Below, one piece after another: positions 1-8,500 of a stretch of 64,000 nt of DNA. The position numbers and the translations under genes are program-made. The notes beneath the pieces are model-generated. The model was given only the letters and a program-made list of their open reading frames with translations. It was not told the origin of the DNA and did no database searches. Location: contig NZ_JAFIQX010000014.1 in the NCBI RefSeq assembly GCF_017356035.1, forward strand, positions 62,001 to 126,000, read 5' to 3'. How positions within the stretch are numbered: position 1 is the first letter of the stretch; each line of letters opens with the position of its first letter. This DNA comes from Longitalea luteola. Its GTDB lineage: Bacteria > Bacteroidota > Bacteroidia > Chitinophagales > Chitinophagaceae.

Positions 1-612
1 CTTGGCACCAACCCCATTTGCGTAAGTATACCGGCCGGCGAAGAACCCGCATTTGTTGCTGACCTCGCAACTACTACAGCGGCAAATGGCAAACTCGAGA
101 TCTTACAACGAAAGAACCTGGAAGCGCCGCTGGGCTGGATCCAGGATAAAGAAGGTCACCCAAGCACCAATGCACATGAGCTGAAGACCGGCGGCGCGCT
201 GCTGCCCCTGGGTGGCGACCGCGAGCATGGCAGCCACAAAGGTTATGCGCTGGGCGCAGTGGTTGATATTTTCTCAGCCGTATTGAGCGGCGCCAACTAT
301 GGCCCCTGGGTTCCCCCGTTTCCAGCCTATGTGCCTATGCCAACCGGTATGCCCGGCAAAGGCATTGGCCATTTCTTTGGCGCTATGCGGGTAGACGCCT
401 TCCGCCCCGCCGATGAATTCAAAGAACATATGGATAACTGGATCAGGCGTTTCCGCAGCGCCAAACCGGTGAACGGCGAAGCAAAAGTGCTTATTCCCGG
501 CGATCCCGAGCGCGAGATGGAAGCGGTAAGAAGAAAGGAAGGCATTCCATTACTGGATGCCGTAGCAACTGATCTTAAAGCTCTGGGAGAACGGTTTGGT
601 ATTAAGTTGTAA
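1..612 (+). CDS. Malate/L-lactate dehydrogenase family protein (Ldh_2 type), 5' truncated
   Basis: The reading frame is open from base 1 and ends at a TAA at 610-612, so only the last 203 residues are present. The fold is that of the NAD(P)-dependent malate/L-lactate/sulfolactate/ureidoglycolate dehydrogenase family (PF02615), unrelated to classical Rossmann MDH. Visible signatures are GTNPICVSIP at the truncated start, a DLATTTAANGK segment, and GSHKGYALGAVVDI, which matches the family's conserved GHKGYGL helix. The C-terminal third contains the EHMDNWIRRFRSA dimer-helix region. The exact 2-hydroxyacid substrate cannot be told from this fragment. The gene precedes aspartokinase on the same strand, with a spacer of 7-bp words between them. 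Confidence 0.85.
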   Translation, partial: LGTNPICVSIPAGEEPAFVADLATTTAANGKLEILQRKNLEAPLGWIQDKEGHPSTNAHELKTGGALLPLGGDREHGSHKGYALGAVVDIFSAVLSGANYGPWVPPFPAYVPMPTGMPGKGIGHFFGAMRVDAFRPADEFKEHMDNWIRRFRSAKPVNGEAKVLIPGDPEREMEAVRRKEGIPLLDAVATDLKALGERFGIKL

Positions 613-616
613 CCTG

Positions 617-658
617 TAACACTGAACTGGCAACCGGAAACCAGCAACTGGTAACTGT
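617..658. repeat. Degenerate 7-bp period repeat
   Basis: Six consecutive 7-mers of the family gtaactg/gaactgg/caaccgg fill the gap between the dehydrogenase stop and the aspartokinase promoter. It is a member of the window-wide heptad repeat class. Confidence 0.6.
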
Positions 659-666
659 TTGCACCT

Positions 667-674
667 TATCTTTG
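667..674 (+). promoter_or_regulatory. Bacteroidota -7 box (TAnnTTTG) for aspartokinase
   Basis: TATCTTTG matches the TAnnTTTG consensus exactly and lies 23 nt before the chosen ATG at 698. No clear TTTG -33 box is seen at the expected 19-21 bp upstream. The box lies inside a longer open frame that starts at 659, which argues for the internal start. Confidence 0.5.
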
Positions 675-697
675 CAGCCCTAAATAAATATTCCCAG

Positions 698-2023
698 ATG
701 AAAATCATGAAGTTTGGCGGCACCTCGGTAGGCAAACCCGATCGGATGCACCAGGTAGCGCAACTGATAACCAAAGACAACAGTGAGCCACGTATTGTAG
801 TATTGAGCGCATTAAGCGGTACAACCAATGCACTGGTAGCTATCGGCGAAGCCATGGCAGCCGGCAATCGTGACCAGGCCAAAGAACTGATCGACAAGTT
901 AGAAGCCCATTACCAGTCTTTCATCAAGGAACTGGTTAAGACCGATAAGGCATATGCCAAGGCGAAGAGCATTGTATCTGAACATTTCGAATTCCTGAAC
1001 ATCATATTGAAGATATCATTCAGCGAAGCCCTTAGCAAAGATATTCTCGCGCAGGGAGAGTTGCTGTCTACCAAATTATTCAGCGTTTACCTCGATGAAA
1101 AAGGCATAGATCATATGCTGCTGCCGGCGCTTGAATTCATGACCATCGACGCACAGGATGAACCGCAGCTGAGCACCATCAAGGTGAAGCTGGGCCGCAT
1201 CCTGCAGGAAAACAGCAAAAAACAATTGTTCATTACACAAGGCTATATCTGTCGCAATGCGCGTGGCGAGGTTGATAACCTGAAACGTGGGGGCAGTGAC
1301 TATACGGCTTCACTGATAGCTGCAGCAGTGAATGGTTCAGTTTGCGAGATCTGGACCGACATCGACGGCATGCACAACAACGATCCCCGTATCGTTAAAA
1401 AAACAGTGCCTGTTGAACAGTTGAGCTTTGAAGAAGCAGCCGAGCTGGCTTATTTTGGCGCCAAGATCTTACACCCTACCTGTATCTGGCCTGCGCAGCA
1501 ACAAAAGGTTCCGGTAAAACTGCTGAACACCATGCAGCCTGAAGCGCTGGGAACTACCATTACCCAGGAAGCCGGTTCTGTTGGCGTGAAAGCCGTAGCG
1601 GCCAAAGACGGTATCATCATTGTGAATATCAAGAGCAGCCGCATGCTGTTGGCATATGGTTTCCTCAGAAAGATCTTTGAGGTGTTTGAAAAATACCGTA
1701 CGTCTATCGATATGATCACTACTTCTGAAGTAGCGGTATCGGTAACTATCGATCATGGCGCTAACTTAACTTCCATCGTAAAAGAACTGGAACCATTCGG
1801 CACCATCACTACAGAAGACAATCACACCATCATTTCTGTAGTTGGTAATGAAATTGCACAGACGCAGGATATCCTGAGCAAATTGTTTGAAGCCTTAAAA
1901 CCAATACCAGTGCGTATGGTAAGTTATGGCGGCAGCAAACACAACGTGTCAATGCTCGTTCCTTCTTCTTACAAGACCCAAACCCTGCAACTGCTGAATA
2001 AAGGGTTGTTTGGGCTGGAATAG
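698..2023 (+). CDS. lysC: Aspartate kinase (aspartokinase)
   Basis: Phosphorylates L-aspartate to 4-phospho-L-aspartate, the first step toward lysine/diaminopimelate, threonine and methionine. The 441-aa protein opens with MKIMKFGGTSVG, the conserved nucleotide-binding start of the family, and carries KRGGSDYTASL near residue 200 and the IWTDIDGM/NNDPRIV substrate loop just after. The C-terminal ~150 residues hold the tandem ACT regulatory region (IVNIKSSRM; ISVVGNEIA). Length fits monofunctional LysC-type enzymes, and no homoserine dehydrogenase domain follows. The start at 698 was preferred over an upstream ATG at 659 because family alignment begins there and a promoter box lies between. 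Feedback inhibition by an end-product amino acid is likely from the ACT domains; which one is unknown. Confidence 0.93.
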   Translation: MKIMKFGGTSVGKPDRMHQVAQLITKDNSEPRIVVLSALSGTTNALVAIGEAMAAGNRDQAKELIDKLEAHYQSFIKELVKTDKAYAKAKSIVSEHFEFLNIILKISFSEALSKDILAQGELLSTKLFSVYLDEKGIDHMLLPALEFMTIDAQDEPQLSTIKVKLGRILQENSKKQLFITQGYICRNARGEVDNLKRGGSDYTASLIAAAVNGSVCEIWTDIDGMHNNDPRIVKKTVPVEQLSFEEAAELAYFGAKILHPTCIWPAQQQKVPVKLLNTMQPEALGTTITQEAGSVGVKAVAAKDGIIIVNIKSSRMLLAYGFLRKIFEVFEKYRTSIDMITTSEVAVSVTIDHGANLTSIVKELEPFGTITTEDNHTIISVVGNEIAQTQDILSKLFEALKPIPVRMVSYGGSKHNVSMLVPSSYKTQTLQLLNKGLFGLE

Positions 2024-2025
2024 TC

Positions 2026-2060
2026 TATGGTGAATGGTCAATGGTAAATGGTCAATCGAC
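2026..2060. repeat. 7-bp period repeat (atggtNa words)
   Basis: Consecutive words atggtga, atggtca, atggtaa and atggtca follow the aspartokinase stop. The same word family recurs near 44735, 59970 and 61625 and, reverse-complemented, inside the helicase gene at 33590-33625. Confidence 0.6.
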
Positions 2061-2088
2061 TCGTGAATCTTGAGCATTCTTAAAAATA

Positions 2089-2131
2089 AAAAAGCCGATA
2101 ATGCCTCTCAACATTACCGGCTTTCTTTTTA
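2089..2131. terminator. Bidirectional intrinsic terminator between convergent genes
   Basis: AAGCCGATAATG pairs with CATTACCGGCTT across a 7-nt loop with one mismatch, flanked by A-rich sequence on the left and a T tract on the right. It sits between convergent aspartokinase (+) and esterase (-), so it can serve both. Confidence 0.8.
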
Positions 2132-2202
2132 TTAGCCCCATTGAACCCATTCTCCCTGCGCCAGCAGCCCAATTTCTTGATCAAGGGAACTGTATTTCAT
2201 TA

Positions 2203-2250
2203 GCGCATTAGCCAATTAGCACATTAGCTAATTAGCACATTAGCTAATTG
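2203..2250. repeat. 8-bp period repeat (Naattagc/acattagc)
   Basis: Alternating octamers of attagc type run to and slightly over the 3' end of the esterase gene. The same family recurs at 50420-50490. Confidence 0.6.
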
Positions 2251-3167
2251 TTCTTAAGCCAGCCGTTCTTATCCATCCATTCCTGCACCAGGTCCATCCA
2301 CTTTACGTCACTGGTGGGGTTATTCATGCCAAAGCCATGACCACCTTTTTCATACAGGTAGAAATCGAACGGCACTTTATTCTTTTGCAGGGCGGTGGCA
2401 AACAGCAGCATATTCTGCACTTTCACGGTTTGATCATCTTCCGCATGTACAAGGTAGGTAGGCGGTGTTTTTTTGGTAACCTGCAATTCGTTGGAGTACT
2501 CCATTTTTTTTTGGGGCGAAGGGTCTTTGCCGAGCAAATTATCACGCGAACCCATATGGGTAATGCTATCGGCAAAACTGATCACGGGGTAGATGAGGAC
2601 CATAAAATCGGGTCGCAGGTTCGATTTCCTGCCTGCTTTAATATAAGCATGGTCAAAATGGGTACCAGCCGTGGAGGCCAGATGACCACCCGCAGAAAAA
2701 CCAATGATACCTACCCGGTCCCTGTCGATGCCCCATTGTTTTGCATTATCACGCACCAGTTGAATGGCCCGCTGTGCATCCTGAACCGGACCGATCTCCT
2801 TATTCACCATGGTTACATCGCTGGGCAGTCGGTATTTCAGCAAAAAAGCCGTGACGCCCATTTCATTAAATCGTTTGGCAACGTCATGGCCCTCATGGCC
2901 GGCAGCCAATAGGCGATAACCGCCGCCGGGAATAACAATAACGGCCGTTCCATTTGCTTTTTCTTTCGGTGGTTCATATATGGTCAGCGTTGGCCGGCTT
3001 ACTTTGAAGATCCGGCGAATTCCTTTTTCATCGGTTTCAGTATTCTCTTCATCAGGCACTGCTTTGGAATTGGGAATAGAATCAGGGTACAACGGGATCT
3101 CGTTTTGTGCGCAGGTCATCGAGGCGAAGCAGGTTAGGGTTACAAAAATGGTGAGTAGTTCTTTCAT
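2244..3167 (-). CDS. Secreted alpha/beta-hydrolase, esterase/acetylxylan-esterase-like
   Basis: 307 aa with a cleavable signal peptide (residues 1-20, ending TCAQ), so probably periplasmic. The alpha/beta-hydrolase core shows an oxyanion-hole segment VIPGGGYR near residue 80, the nucleophile elbow GFSAGGHLAS near 155, an acid in HAEDDQTVKV near 240 and a catalytic His in KGGHGFGM near 277. This arrangement is typical of BD-FAE/acetylxylan esterase-like hydrolases often annotated as xylanase or lipase in Bacteroidota. The natural substrate is not evident; deacylation of a plant polysaccharide side chain is an inference from family. It stands alone on the minus strand, convergent with aspartokinase, with a promoter box upstream at 3184. 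Confidence 0.82.
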   Translation of the reverse strand: MKELLTIFVTLTCFASMTCAQNEIPLYPDSIPNSKAVPDEENTETDEKGIRRIFKVSRPTLTIYEPPKEKANGTAVIVIPGGGYRLLAAGHEGHDVAKRFNEMGVTAFLLKYRLPSDVTMVNKEIGPVQDAQRAIQLVRDNAKQWGIDRDRVGIIGFSAGGHLASTAGTHFDHAYIKAGRKSNLRPDFMVLIYPVISFADSITHMGSRDNLLGKDPSPQKKMEYSNELQVTKKTPPTYLVHAEDDQTVKVQNMLLFATALQKNKVPFDFYLYEKGGHGFGMNNPTSDVKWMDLVQEWMDKNGWLKNN

Positions 3168-3183
3168 AAAACGTACATATAAT

Positions 3184-3217
3184 CAAATTTACTTGATTGC
3201 ATTAAAAAATCGGCAAA
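3184..3217 (-). promoter_or_regulatory. Putative TTTG / TAnnTTTG promoter of the esterase
   Basis: On the minus strand, TAAATTTG (3191-3184) lies 16 nt before the start codon, and a TTTG (3217-3214) lies 22 bp upstream, close to the 19-21 bp Bacteroidota spacing. Confidence 0.5.
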
Positions 3218-3392
3218 TCGGTAACCGGCACCGAAATAATTTCCGCAGACCAGTCTCAATTCTCCGGCAATCAGCAGTTTTAGCTGAATATTAAGTTAAA
3301 TGCCTTTCGCAGCCATGCAGTTCATCGCAAGGATGATCAACTTTGTAAAGGAACGAAAGGCTTATACTCCATCAACCATTAAAAACTTACGT

Positions 3393-3818
3393 ATGAAAAA
3401 ACTATACTTTACACTCATCCCCATTACCTTATTACTCATAACAGGCTGCAGCAAAGACTTTTTGAAATCATATGAACGGCGGATCGTCGGTGGCACCTGG
3501 GAGTTATACGACGTAAACAGTTTTGGCATTGGCAGCAGCGACAGGCCCAACTTCACGGCCGGCCGCTTCACTTTTGAGTCATCCGGCGGTGTAACGTATA
3601 TAAATAATCAGGGCGAAATGTATGAAGGCAGCTGGGATATCCGGCGCGACTGGCAGCAGGACTCACAGGTACAGGGCCTGTTTATAACCGTTGTAAGTTT
3701 TCAAACCCAGGATGTCATTTCTGAATACTTTGATGACCTGCAATTCACGGGCACCAATCGATTCAAAGCATTTATTTACAATGGCGGGCGCACCTATACG
3801 TGTAAATTTAAACGCTGA
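3393..3818 (+). CDS. Small hypothetical lipoprotein
   Basis: 141 aa starting at MKKLYFTLIP. An upstream in-frame ATG at 3300 exists, but only the start at 3393 gives a proper lipoprotein signal: hydrophobic core then lipobox LITGC with Cys19. The mature part is rich in beta-strand-like segments with alternating Tyr/Phe/Gly (RFTFESSGGV, MYEGSWDIRR), reminiscent of the small lipocalin-like lipoproteins common in Bacteroidota. I do not recognise a specific family. It stands alone, divergent from the esterase, and is followed by ~200 bp of heptad repeat and a terminator. Membrane attachment is inferred from the lipobox; function unknown. Confidence 0.7.
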   Translation: MKKLYFTLIPITLLLITGCSKDFLKSYERRIVGGTWELYDVNSFGIGSSDRPNFTAGRFTFESSGGVTYINNQGEMYEGSWDIRRDWQQDSQVQGLFITVVSFQTQDVISEYFDDLQFTGTNRFKAFIYNGGRTYTCKFKR

Positions 3819-4015
3819 ACGCTTAACGCAGAACGCTCAAGGCTCAAGGCTCAAGGCAAAACGCTTAACGCAGAACGCTCAAGGCTAAAGGCAAAATGCA
3901 AAACGCTGAGGGTTGAAGGCTCAAAGCTTAAGGCAAAATGCCTAACGCGAAACGCTCAAGGCTAAAGGCAAAACGCGTCTGCCGTCTGCCGTTTCCAGTC
4001 TGCTGTCTGCCGTTT
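3819..4015. repeat. Heptad repeat array (acgctta/aggctca and gtctgcc words)
   Basis: About 200 bp made of 7-mers: first acgctNa/aggctca words, then gtctgcc/gtttcca words. Phase is kept for long stretches although individual bases vary. Nothing coding is seen in the gap 3819-4123 beyond this array and the terminator that follows. Confidence 0.75.
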
Positions 4016-4019
4016 CACG

Positions 4020-4057
4020 AAAAAAGCCGGCAACCCCAAAAAGGTCTCCGGCTTTTA
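4020..4057. terminator. Intrinsic terminator
   Basis: AAAAGCCGG pairs with CCGGCTTTT across a 17-nt loop, with A-run before and T-run after, between the convergent lipoprotein gene (+) and queA (-). Confidence 0.75.
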
Positions 4058-4123
4058 TAATATCAATGTCCTTGATTACAGGAACCGTTTTTCATTTGCC
4101 CTTTGCTAATTTGCAAATTAGCG

Positions 4124-5173
4124 TTAGATCACCAGCATCGCATCTCCATAGCTGAAGAAACGATATTTGTCCTTAATGGCCTTTTTATAGGCTTCCATCG
4201 CCAGGTCATAGCCGGCAAAAGCGCAAACCATGATCAGCAGACTGGTTTTGGGCAGGTGCAGGTTGGTGACCAGTGAATCCGCAATATTGAACTGGTAAGG
4301 CGGATGAATGAAAATGTTCGTCCAGCCCTCGGAAGGCTTCAACAGCTTTTCAGCAGTATAAGAGCTCTCGATGGCCCTCATTGTAGTTGTACCAATGGAG
4401 CAGATGCGGTGATTGCCCTGGATCGCTTTGTTTACAATCTTGCAGGCCAGGTCATCGATCTTGTAGTACTCAGCATCCATTTTGTGTTTGCTGAGGTCTT
4501 CCACCTCAATTGGGCGGAAAGTACCCAAACCGGTATGCAGGGTTACTTCGGCAAAACGAACCCCTTTAATTTCCAGACGTTTGATCAGCTCGATGCTGAA
4601 GTGTAAACCGGCCGTAGGCGCCGCTACGGCTCCTTCATGCTTGGCGTACACGGTTTGATAGCGTTCTTTATCTTCTGCTTCGGGTTTGCGTTTAATATAC
4701 TTGGGTAATGGCGTTTCGCCCAGGAACTCCAGCATATTGCGGAACTCTTCATCGGTGCCATCCCACAAAAAGCGAATGGTCCTTCCACGGGAAGTGGTAT
4801 TGTCGATCACTTCAGCGATCAGCTCATCGTTCTCGCCAAAATAAAGTTTATTACCAACCCGGATTTTACGGGCCGGATCTACAATCACATCCCACAGCCG
4901 GTTTGGTTTATTTAATTCACGCAGCAGGAACACCTCGATCTTCGCCCCTGTTTTTTCCTTGCGGCCGTACATCCGGGCAGGAAATACCTTGGTGTTGTTC
5001 ACTACGAACACGTCCTTGTCATCGAAATAATCCAGGATGTCGCGGAAATGTTTGTTCTCTATCTGACCGGTGCTGCGATGCACAACCATTAAACGCGCAT
5101 CTTCACGTCTTTTTGTAGGGTGCTGGGCAATAAGGTTAAGTGGTAAATCGAACCGGAACTGTGAAAGTTTCAT
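4124..5173 (-). CDS. queA: S-adenosylmethionine:tRNA ribosyltransferase-isomerase QueA
   Basis: Transfers and isomerises the ribosyl group of SAM onto preQ1 at tRNA position 34, forming epoxyqueuosine. The 349-aa protein has the full-length family layout: N-terminal [14 protein letters not shown], the [12 protein letters not shown] motif near residue 57, a GETPLPKYI segment, [10 protein letters not shown] around 185-194, [10 protein letters not shown] near 261 and [11 protein letters not shown] near 307. Cytosolic. Transcribed alone; its upstream leader of ~130 nt is long and can fold (see 5201-5294), unlike most genes here, which have very short leaders. No other queuosine gene is adjacent; the two QueD-superfamily genes at 43.8-44.7 kb are probably biopterin-type. 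Confidence 0.96.
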   Translation of the reverse strand: MKLSQFRFDLPLNLIAQHPTKRREDARLMVVHRSTGQIENKHFRDILDYFDDKDVFVVNNTKVFPARMYGRKEKTGAKIEVFLLRELNKPNRLWDVIVDPARKIRVGNKLYFGENDELIAEVIDNTTSRGRTIRFLWDGTDEEFRNMLEFLGETPLPKYIKRKPEAEDKERYQTVYAKHEGAVAAPTAGLHFSIELIKRLEIKGVRFAEVTLHTGLGTFRPIEVEDLSKHKMDAEYYKIDDLACKIVNKAIQGNHRICSIGTTTMRAIESSYTAEKLLKPSEGWTNIFIHPPYQFNIADSLVTNLHLPKTSLLIMVCAFAGYDLAMEAYKKAIKDKYRFFSYGDAMLVI

Positions 5174-5200
5174 GTGTATTTTTAACTGTTTTTAAAAGCC

Positions 5201-5294
5201 ACATGATACGAACGAGGGGGAGTAAGAACAGGGTACATCGGGGGGTGAGTTCCGATACAAACGAGGTCTTACGGCACCAGGTTTGATATCATGT
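5201..5294 (-). ncRNA. Putative structured 5' leader of queA
   Basis: Three nested helices can form in the queA leader: P1 5287-5294 with 5201-5208 (8 bp, perfect), P2 5267-5272 with 5222-5227 (6 bp, perfect) and P3 5252-5258 with 5233-5241 (7 bp with a 2-nt bulge). P1 starts about 20 nt after the -7 box and ends 27 nt before the start codon, where a cis-regulatory RNA would sit. Two CCTCGTTNGTATC copies lie in the internal segments (minus strand). I could not match it to preQ1, SAM or other riboswitch consensus sequences. Structure is read from complementarity only. Confidence 0.4.
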
Positions 5295-5313
5295 AAGCTA
5301 AAATTCGAGCGGG

Positions 5314-5345
5314 CAAAGGTAATTAAAAAAAATGCGGTTCCCAAA
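5314..5345 (-). promoter_or_regulatory. Promoter of queA (TTTG-N20-TACCTTTG)
   Basis: On the minus strand TTTG at 5345-5342 and TACCTTTG at 5321-5314 are separated by 20 bp, an excellent match to the Bacteroidota sigma-ABfr promoter. Transcription would begin near 5307, leaving a ~130-nt leader. Confidence 0.7.
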
Positions 5346-5593
5346 TTTAAAAATCGATAATATGATAGAATTCCCGCCGGCTACAGGGAATTGCTTATGA
5401 GGCAGAAACCCGCCTGCCAGGCAGGCAATCTGAATTTTACACCTTTCCCCCGCGTATTCTCCGTTCACATGTGCTATATTATTACGAAATTTATAGAAGA
5501 GGGAGAAGCGCTCTACAGATAACCTTCATAATCGCGCCTTAAACAACCAGGTAACCTGAGTACTGTCACCGGTCATTTAATTATTGAACACGT
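5346..5593. other. Intergenic region between queA and the TraB gene
   Basis: No coding signal seen. It contains a short perfect palindrome, GCCTGCC-a-GGCAGGC at 5412-5426, related to the AGGCAGG hairpin at 48380-48401, and A/T-rich sequence before the TraB start. No convincing promoter box was found. Confidence 0.5.
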
Positions 5594-8500
5594 ATGAGAA
5601 AATGTATCCGCTTGCTATCTGTTCTGATGCTGGCGATCGTTATGCCATCAATAGCACAACAGACGCGCCCAAAAACAAAACCGACTCCACAGCCTGCCGC
5701 CCCTGTCATTCCCAAACCTGCCTCCAAAAAATACCCGAGCCTGTTGTGGGAGATCAGTGGTAATGGCCTTAAAAAACCATCCTATCTCTTCGGCACCATG
5801 CACGTAAGCGATAAACTGGCTTTTCACCTGGGCGATTCTTTCTATACAGCCATTAAAAGCGCCGATGTAGTAGCGCTGGAAACAAATCCCGAAAGCTGGC
5901 AGGATGATTACAGCCAGTCGGTCTTCTTCCGCGGCCGCCAAAAAGGCGCATCTTTAATGAACCTGTATTCGAACCGGTGGGACTGGCCAACTGATCATAT
6001 GCGCATCACCACCTTCGCCATTGACCGGTATGAAGAAGCCATCAAAGCGGCGCTGGCAGTGGAGCCTTCCATGATCAATGGCATGCTGTACCGCACCTAC
6101 GGACGGCAGTCAGAAGATTTTGAAGAAGATACTTTTCTCGATATGTACATATTTCAAACCGGTAAGAAACTGGGCAAACGGGTGAGTGGGGTTGAGAACT
6201 TCCAGGAAAGTGAAAAGCTGGTGATGGAAGCGTACAAAGCCATGTTGCGCGACCAGAACAAGAAAAAAAGAAGCTATGATTACGAAGGCATGATGACCAA
6301 CCCCAAAAAAGTGGAGGATGCCTACCGCAAAGGCGATCTCGACCTGCTCGATTCGCTCGAGAGCATGACCGTTTTCTCGGATGCCTTCCAGGAAAAATTC
6401 CTGTACAAGCGCAATGAGATCCAGGCCAACTCCATTGATTCCATCATAAAGAAGATGTCGCTTTTTGTAGGTGTGGGCGCCGCCCATTTACCCGGCAAAC
6501 GCGGCGTAATTGAATTATTGCGTCAAAAAGGTTATACCATGCGCCCCATCCGTATGGACAGCCGCAACAGCCAGCAAAAAGAAACGGTTGACAGGATCAG
6601 GATCAACCACCCCTTTACTACCCAAACCTGCGACGACGGCTTTTATACCGTGTCGATCCCCGGCAAAAAGTTCTATCGGTTTACCGACTGGAACGGCATG
6701 GATGTAGTGCAATACGCCGATATGGTGAACGGCGCCTACTATATGGTCACCCGCATAAAAACAAACAGTTTATCGTGGGGGCATAGCAGTGACCAGGTAT
6801 TCAAAAAGATCGACAGCCTGCTGTATGAAAATATTCCCGGCAAGATCCTGAAGAGAACACCGATCACTAAAAACGGGTATAAGGGGCTCGACATCATTAA
6901 CCGCACCCGCCGTGGCGACCACCAACGTTACCAGGTATTCGTGACACCCTTCGAGGTTGTCCTGTTCAAAATGAGCGGTAATGGCGAATACATTAATACC
7001 GGTAATGAGGCCCAGGAATTCTTCGGCTCCATTCGCCTGAAAGAATATGGCGCCGCCGGCTGGCAAACCTGGCAGCCTGCAACCGGTGGATTCAGCATTC
7101 AACTGCCGCATGTGCCTGCCCTGCTGAAGGACAACAGTTTTGGCACCGACCGGCTCGAATATGCCGCACGCGACGCTGCTACCGGCGACAGCTATTTGAT
7201 CATGAAAGCCAACCTGCACAACTTTTCATTCATCGAAGAAGACAGCTTTGAGCTGAACCTGATGGATGAAAGCTATGGCTATTCCGACTTTATCGCCAAA
7301 CAACTCAGCCGCCGGTTTATCAGCGTCAACGGCTACCCGGCACTGGAAAGCAAGTTCAGACACAAGGACGGCAGCTATAGCAGTGTGAAATATGTGATCA
7401 GGGGGCCCGTATACTACGCCATTATTGCCAGTTACAAAAACGAGCATCCCGGCATACAACGCTTCCTGCAATCCTTTTCCATAACGCCGTGGGTTTATCC
7501 ACCGGCCACAACGCATACAGATACTACCCTGAGCATTACCGTCACTTCTCCAGTATATGCATCCGCTGGTAAAAAAAATGAAACCACCGGGATGGAAGAA
7601 TGGATCCAATTATCGAACGGCATAGTCGATGATGATGCAGACGACAATCTGCCCCCCTTTGGTACCCGGCTCATCGGTAATGACACCATCGGGGAAAAGA
7701 TCCTCGTCATGCATTACAAGGCCCCACAATACAGCTATAAGAAAGATAGCGCCAGCCTCTGGAAGAATGCCACTGCAAACACCTGGTTTGCCGAAAGCAC
7801 CTTCATCATAAAACAAAATAAAGAATATACCCTGCCCAATGGTATCCGCTGCCGCGACCTGCAGCTGACAGATACCAACAGCAGCCGGCTTATCATCGCA
7901 AAACTGTTCTACAATAAGGGGCATTTCTTCAGCATCTCTACCCTCACCGATACCCTCAGCACTAAAAGCGCTCTGTTATCTAACTTCTTCGCCAGCTTTA
8001 AACCGGCAGACACGCTCAAAGGTGAATCGCTGTTTGTGAGGAAGACCGACCGGTTTATGCAGGACCTTTTCAGCAAAGACTCGGTAACGGTAAAAAGGGC
8101 CCGCAAATCGTTGTACCAGGTTGGCTTTGATTCACTGGATGTTCCGCTGTTGAAAAAAGCCATTGATTCGCTCAACTGGACAATAAAAGATTACCTGCTG
8201 CTGAAAAGACATTTTATCGAAAGCCTGGGCAAATTGAGAGACGCCAGCATTACTCCTTACCTGAAAGAACTGTATTGGAAAGTAAAGGATACGGCCGACT
8301 GGCAGAACGCTATATTACATGCATTGCTTAATCAACGGACCAAAACGGCTTTCCTGGCATTTAAGGACCTGGTCTTGCAGGAGCCCCCGATCATGGATGA
8401 AGATTACGCCTATGCGCCCTACAGGCTACCTTCCGTATATGCAGATTATACCGTTGGTGGCAGGGTTGGCAAAAAAAACAGTTATTACGGCCGCTGGTCG

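Noticed and set aside
3300-3392. N-terminal extension of the small lipoprotein
   Set aside because: Lacks a signal peptide at its own start; the internal ATG gives a canonical lipoprotein signal.
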